A DNA stretch of 13,130 bases from Acidimicrobiia bacterium (GTDB lineage: Bacteria; Actinomycetota; Acidimicrobiia; Acidimicrobiales; Ilumatobacteraceae). Below, piece by piece: positions 12,764 through 13,130 of this stretch; position 1 is the stretch's first letter, and every line of letters starts with the position of its first letter. The position numbers and the translations under genes were made by a program. The DNA lies in the NCBI GenBank assembly GCA_030425785.1, contig JAUHYJ010000033.1:1-13130 (forward strand), written 5' to 3'. The notes beneath the pieces are model-generated. The model did not search any database, had not been told where the DNA came from, and saw nothing but the letters and a program-made list of their open reading frames with translations.

Positions 12764-13130
12764 CTCTCGCGGCAAGCAGCGCCACCATCACGACGACGAA
12801 CACGAAGAGCACGTCAACCACGAGGCGTGGGTGATCCCCTACGCCGACGTGCTCACGCTCTTGATGGCGCTGTTCCTCGTGCTGTGGGCGATCGGCCCCG
12901 ACGAGGAGAAGCTCGAGGTGGCGGCCGATTCGTTCCGTCGCGAGATCGGCCGCGGCGAGTCGCTGTTCGATCTCGGCATCGGGACCGGGGGGTCGGGCCC
13001 CCTGACGAACGGCGCGGCGAGCGTCCTGAACGGGGCCGGCCCGTCACCGGTGCGCAGCGACCTCCCGGGCGAGGGCACACCGCCGACCGAGACCACGGTG
13101 CCGATCGACGCCATCGCTCCTCCGGTGATC
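12756..13130 (+). CDS. motB: MotB, flagellar motor stator protein, N-terminal part (3' end outside window)
   Basis: The first 125 residues of MotB; the frame is still open at the right edge. ATG 12756 overlaps the motA stop by 8 bp. The start is unusual: a polar, His-rich cytoplasmic segment, RGKQRHHHDDEHEEH. It is followed by the conserved HEAWVIPYADVLTLLMALFL, in which Asp31 is the ion-binding aspartate at the start of the single transmembrane helix (residues about 28-46). After the helix comes the plug-like amphipathic segment (EKLEVAADSFRREIG) and then a Gly/Pro/Ser/Thr-rich linker. The OmpA-like peptidoglycan-binding domain expected further on is not in the window. Proton use is more usual for this type, but the ion cannot be fixed from sequence alone. 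Confidence 0.93.
   Translation, partial: MASSRGKQRHHHDDEHEEHVNHEAWVIPYADVLTLLMALFLVLWAIGPDEEKLEVAADSFRREIGRGESLFDLGIGTGGSGPLTNGAASVLNGAGPSPVRSDLPGEGTPPTETTVPIDAIAPPVI

Overview
The window is a piece of a flagellar gene cluster from a strongly GC-rich bacterium. A flagellar locus carrying csrA/fliW, flbD and motAB, with frequent GTG starts, short gene overlaps and almost only G/C-ending codons, fits a motile actinobacterium. Acidimicrobiia (Ilumatobacter-like) is my best guess. This is inference from gene content and composition, not from a database match.

Layout. (1) 2-562, plus strand: the 3' part of flhB, an export switch protein. (2) 574-625: a perfect 52-bp palindrome between two convergent genes, probably a bidirectional terminator. 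(3) 639-1372, minus strand: fliW then csrA, the flagellin-translation control pair, overlapping by 7 bp. (4) 1519-5057, plus strand: flhA, then an FlhF-like protein that keeps only the N-terminal domain and has no GTPase core, then a small two-helix membrane protein, each overlapping the gene before it. (5) 5058-8668: a non-flagellar block on the minus strand, transcribed as an AraC-type regulator, then hchA (Hsp31/DJ-1 superfamily) and an SDR oxidoreductase overlapping by 4 bp. It is bordered by two stretches of about 300-370 bp in which I see no convincing gene. (6) 8669-11476, minus strand: flgN-like chaperone, flgK and flgL (hook-filament junction). (7) 11625-13130, plus strand, divergent from flgN: flbD, motA and the 5' part of motB, which runs off the window.

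How it works together. FlhA and FlhB form the export gate and substrate-specificity switch of the flagellar type III secretion system. FlgN would escort FlgK and FlgL to that gate. FlgK and FlgL join hook to filament. MotA and MotB are the stator. FliW and CsrA tie flagellin synthesis to export state. The AraC/HchA/SDR block looks like an unrelated stress or carbonyl-metabolism module lying inside the locus.

I see no tRNA, rRNA, CRISPR array, transposase or phage gene. The least ordinary items are the GTPase-less FlhF-like protein with its small membrane partner, the loop-free 52-bp palindrome, the 12-bp inverted repeat between the divergent flgN and flbD operons, and the apparent loss of the metal-site histidines in HchA.
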